DNA of 64,000 nt. Origin: Algoriphagus aquaeductus (GTDB taxonomy: Bacteria; Bacteroidota; Bacteroidia; Cytophagales; Cyclobacteriaceae). The position numbers and the translations under genes are program-made. The stretch lies in contig NZ_QKTX01000003.1 of the NCBI RefSeq assembly GCF_003253485.1, forward strand, positions 124,001 to 188,000. The letters are read 5' to 3'. The notes below the pieces were generated by a model, which saw only the letters and a program-made list of their open reading frames with translations, searched no databases and was not told where the DNA came from. This document shows positions 62,948 through 64,000 of the stretch, one piece after another. The stretch's first letter is position 1, and each line of letters opens with the position of its first letter.

Positions 62948-64000
62948 ATGAAAAACAGCTTTGGCCTTTGCCTTAAAAACACCATTTTACTCTTGGTGAT
63001 TTTGGGAAGCACCATCTTTCCGATTTTTGCTCAAAATGCAATTCCCGATGTGGATTATATCATTTTATCCAATGGACGCAGGTTTGATGGTTCCTTATTG
63101 CGAAGCGCAGGACAGTTAAATTTTGAGAAGATAGATTTCCTCCGTAGGGGGGAAACCATTTCCTACAGTCCCGGTGAGCTTGAAGCCTTTGGTTTGGGTT
63201 CTGGGGAATATTTTATGTCCTTGGCATTGCCTGATTCCCCGTCGCTCAAATTTGTCCAAGTGCTGGCAAGTGGTCCAGTTTGGCTTTTTCGCTACCAGGG
63301 AGTATTCTATGCAGGGACCAGTCAAGAATTACAAAAATTGGGTGAAACTGGCTCCCAGAAGAAAAACAATCAACATGAAGAGGTTTTGATGAAGTTGATG
63401 ACAGGAGAATGCCTGTCTCAAATCAGGTCTACGATTAAAGGAGTCGATCTGGAGGAAGTTGATTTGGTTTGGCTTTTTACTAAATATTATGACTGCCTTA
63501 AGAATGAAAATACGACCATTTACGGTCAAATCAGACCCGAATTGGTTTGGTCTAAAGTAATTGGGGTCACAGCGTATTCGTCGGGAATAAATTCCAAGCA
63601 GGTTTCGGAATTCAGAAAAGATGTGTTAACCCTATCACCGGTCATTCAAGTGCAGGGAGGAATTCGACTCCATCAAATTCGTAAATACCCAAAGCTGTCA
63701 GCCGAAGCGGCTTTTGCCTATGAGTTTTTTGGATATGAATCGGATTCAAGGTATCAGACGATCAATTTCAGCTATTCGGGAACCCAAAAAATGCGTGTGA
63801 CCATGCTCTCCATTCCCTTACAGTTGAACTATCAATTGGCAAAACAAAAGCGCAGTGAATACTATGTAGGAGGTGGTTTAGGAATGGCAATGTCACGAAC
63901 CAACAGTACTTACGCGATCCGGGATCAGCAGATAGGGGCAATTCCAGTGGTGAGCCTGGAAGAGGGATCCTTTGTGAGTATGAAAGGAACTATGGTTTAT
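62948..64000 (+). CDS. Outer-membrane beta-barrel protein (partial, runs off the window)
   Basis: From the ATG at 62948 the frame stays open for 351 codons to the window edge. A signal peptide (ending near FPIFAQ) leads into a short N-terminal domain (VDYIILSNGRRFDGSLLR) and then porin-like beta strands in the second half (GIRLHQIRKYPKLSAEAAFA, MLSIPLQLNYQLAK, YYVGGGLGMAMSRT), which looks like an OmpA-type/outer-membrane beta-barrel fold. The N-terminal part is of the type often seen in Bacteroidota proteins of unknown role. The C-terminus is not visible. Confidence 0.75.
   Translation, partial: MKNSFGLCLKNTILLLVILGSTIFPIFAQNAIPDVDYIILSNGRRFDGSLLRSAGQLNFEKIDFLRRGETISYSPGELEAFGLGSGEYFMSLALPDSPSLKFVQVLASGPVWLFRYQGVFYAGTSQELQKLGETGSQKKNNQHEEVLMKLMTGECLSQIRSTIKGVDLEEVDLVWLFTKYYDCLKNENTTIYGQIRPELVWSKVIGVTAYSSGINSKQVSEFRKDVLTLSPVIQVQGGIRLHQIRKYPKLSAEAAFAYEFFGYESDSRYQTINFSYSGTQKMRVTMLSIPLQLNYQLAKQKRSEYYVGGGLGMAMSRTNSTYAIRDQQIGAIPVVSLEEGSFVSMKGTMVY

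Overview
The window is a chromosomal segment of a Bacteroidota bacterium, most likely order Cytophagales and close to Algoriphagus/Cyclobacteriaceae. This is inferred from gene content, not from a marker gene. The signs are a T9SS C-terminal sorting domain, many lipoproteins with a Cys lipobox, TonB/BtuG-type cobalamin uptake, a ThuA-glucose/sorbosone-dehydrogenase-cytochrome fusion, a PVC-type CxxCH dehydrogenase and few Shine-Dalgarno sequences. I see no rRNA, tRNA, CRISPR array or intact insertion sequence.

Layout. 0-6.4 kb: secreted metalloprotease, lipoprotein sulfatase, GNAT, TMEM220-like and NIPSNAP proteins. 6.4-20.9 kb (mostly minus): ThuA/sugar-dehydrogenase fusion, galK with a LacI regulator, a glutaminyl cyclase overlapping cysS, a toxin-antitoxin pair whose toxin is frameshifted, purH and purN with VOC proteins, and small membrane proteins. 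21-28.4 kb: a 2117-residue soluble PAS/GAF histidine kinase followed 5 bases later by a single-domain response regulator. 28.5-32.4 kb: GH10 xylanase, then a YceI - outer-membrane barrel - YceI operon. 32.4-41.4 kb: alkaline phosphatase, two small haem-binding proteins in an overlapping pair, an exported methyltransferase, an RsbQ/KAI2-like hydrolase overlapping a PAS histidine kinase, an esterase and an AAA_14/DUF4143 ATPase.

41.4-45.5 kb is an accessory, decaying region: orphan genes, a truncated nucleotidyltransferase, a truncated exported protein and many palindromic repeats. 45.7-50 kb holds an esterase and the 1000-residue PVC-type dehydrogenase.

50.2-57 kb is a cobalamin-uptake locus: btuD/C/F-like genes on minus and, divergently, a cobalamin riboswitch followed by a BtuB-like receptor and an overlapping BtuG-like beta-propeller lipoprotein. 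Two copies of a mobile-looking palindrome sit inside peripheral arms of the riboswitch, and a pair of near-identical 16-bp palindromes lies in front of btuC. 57.3-58.4 kb is an MntA/HepT toxin-antitoxin pair with a third, HI0074-like gene. 58.4-62.6 kb holds HtrA/DegP, dxr and rseP, which are envelope quality-control and isoprenoid housekeeping genes. The window ends inside an outer-membrane barrel gene.

The most interesting items are the RsbQ-like hydrolase/PAS kinase pair, the YceI-barrel-YceI operon, the palindrome-invaded cobalamin riboswitch, the paired palindromes before btuC and the 11-PAS kinase.
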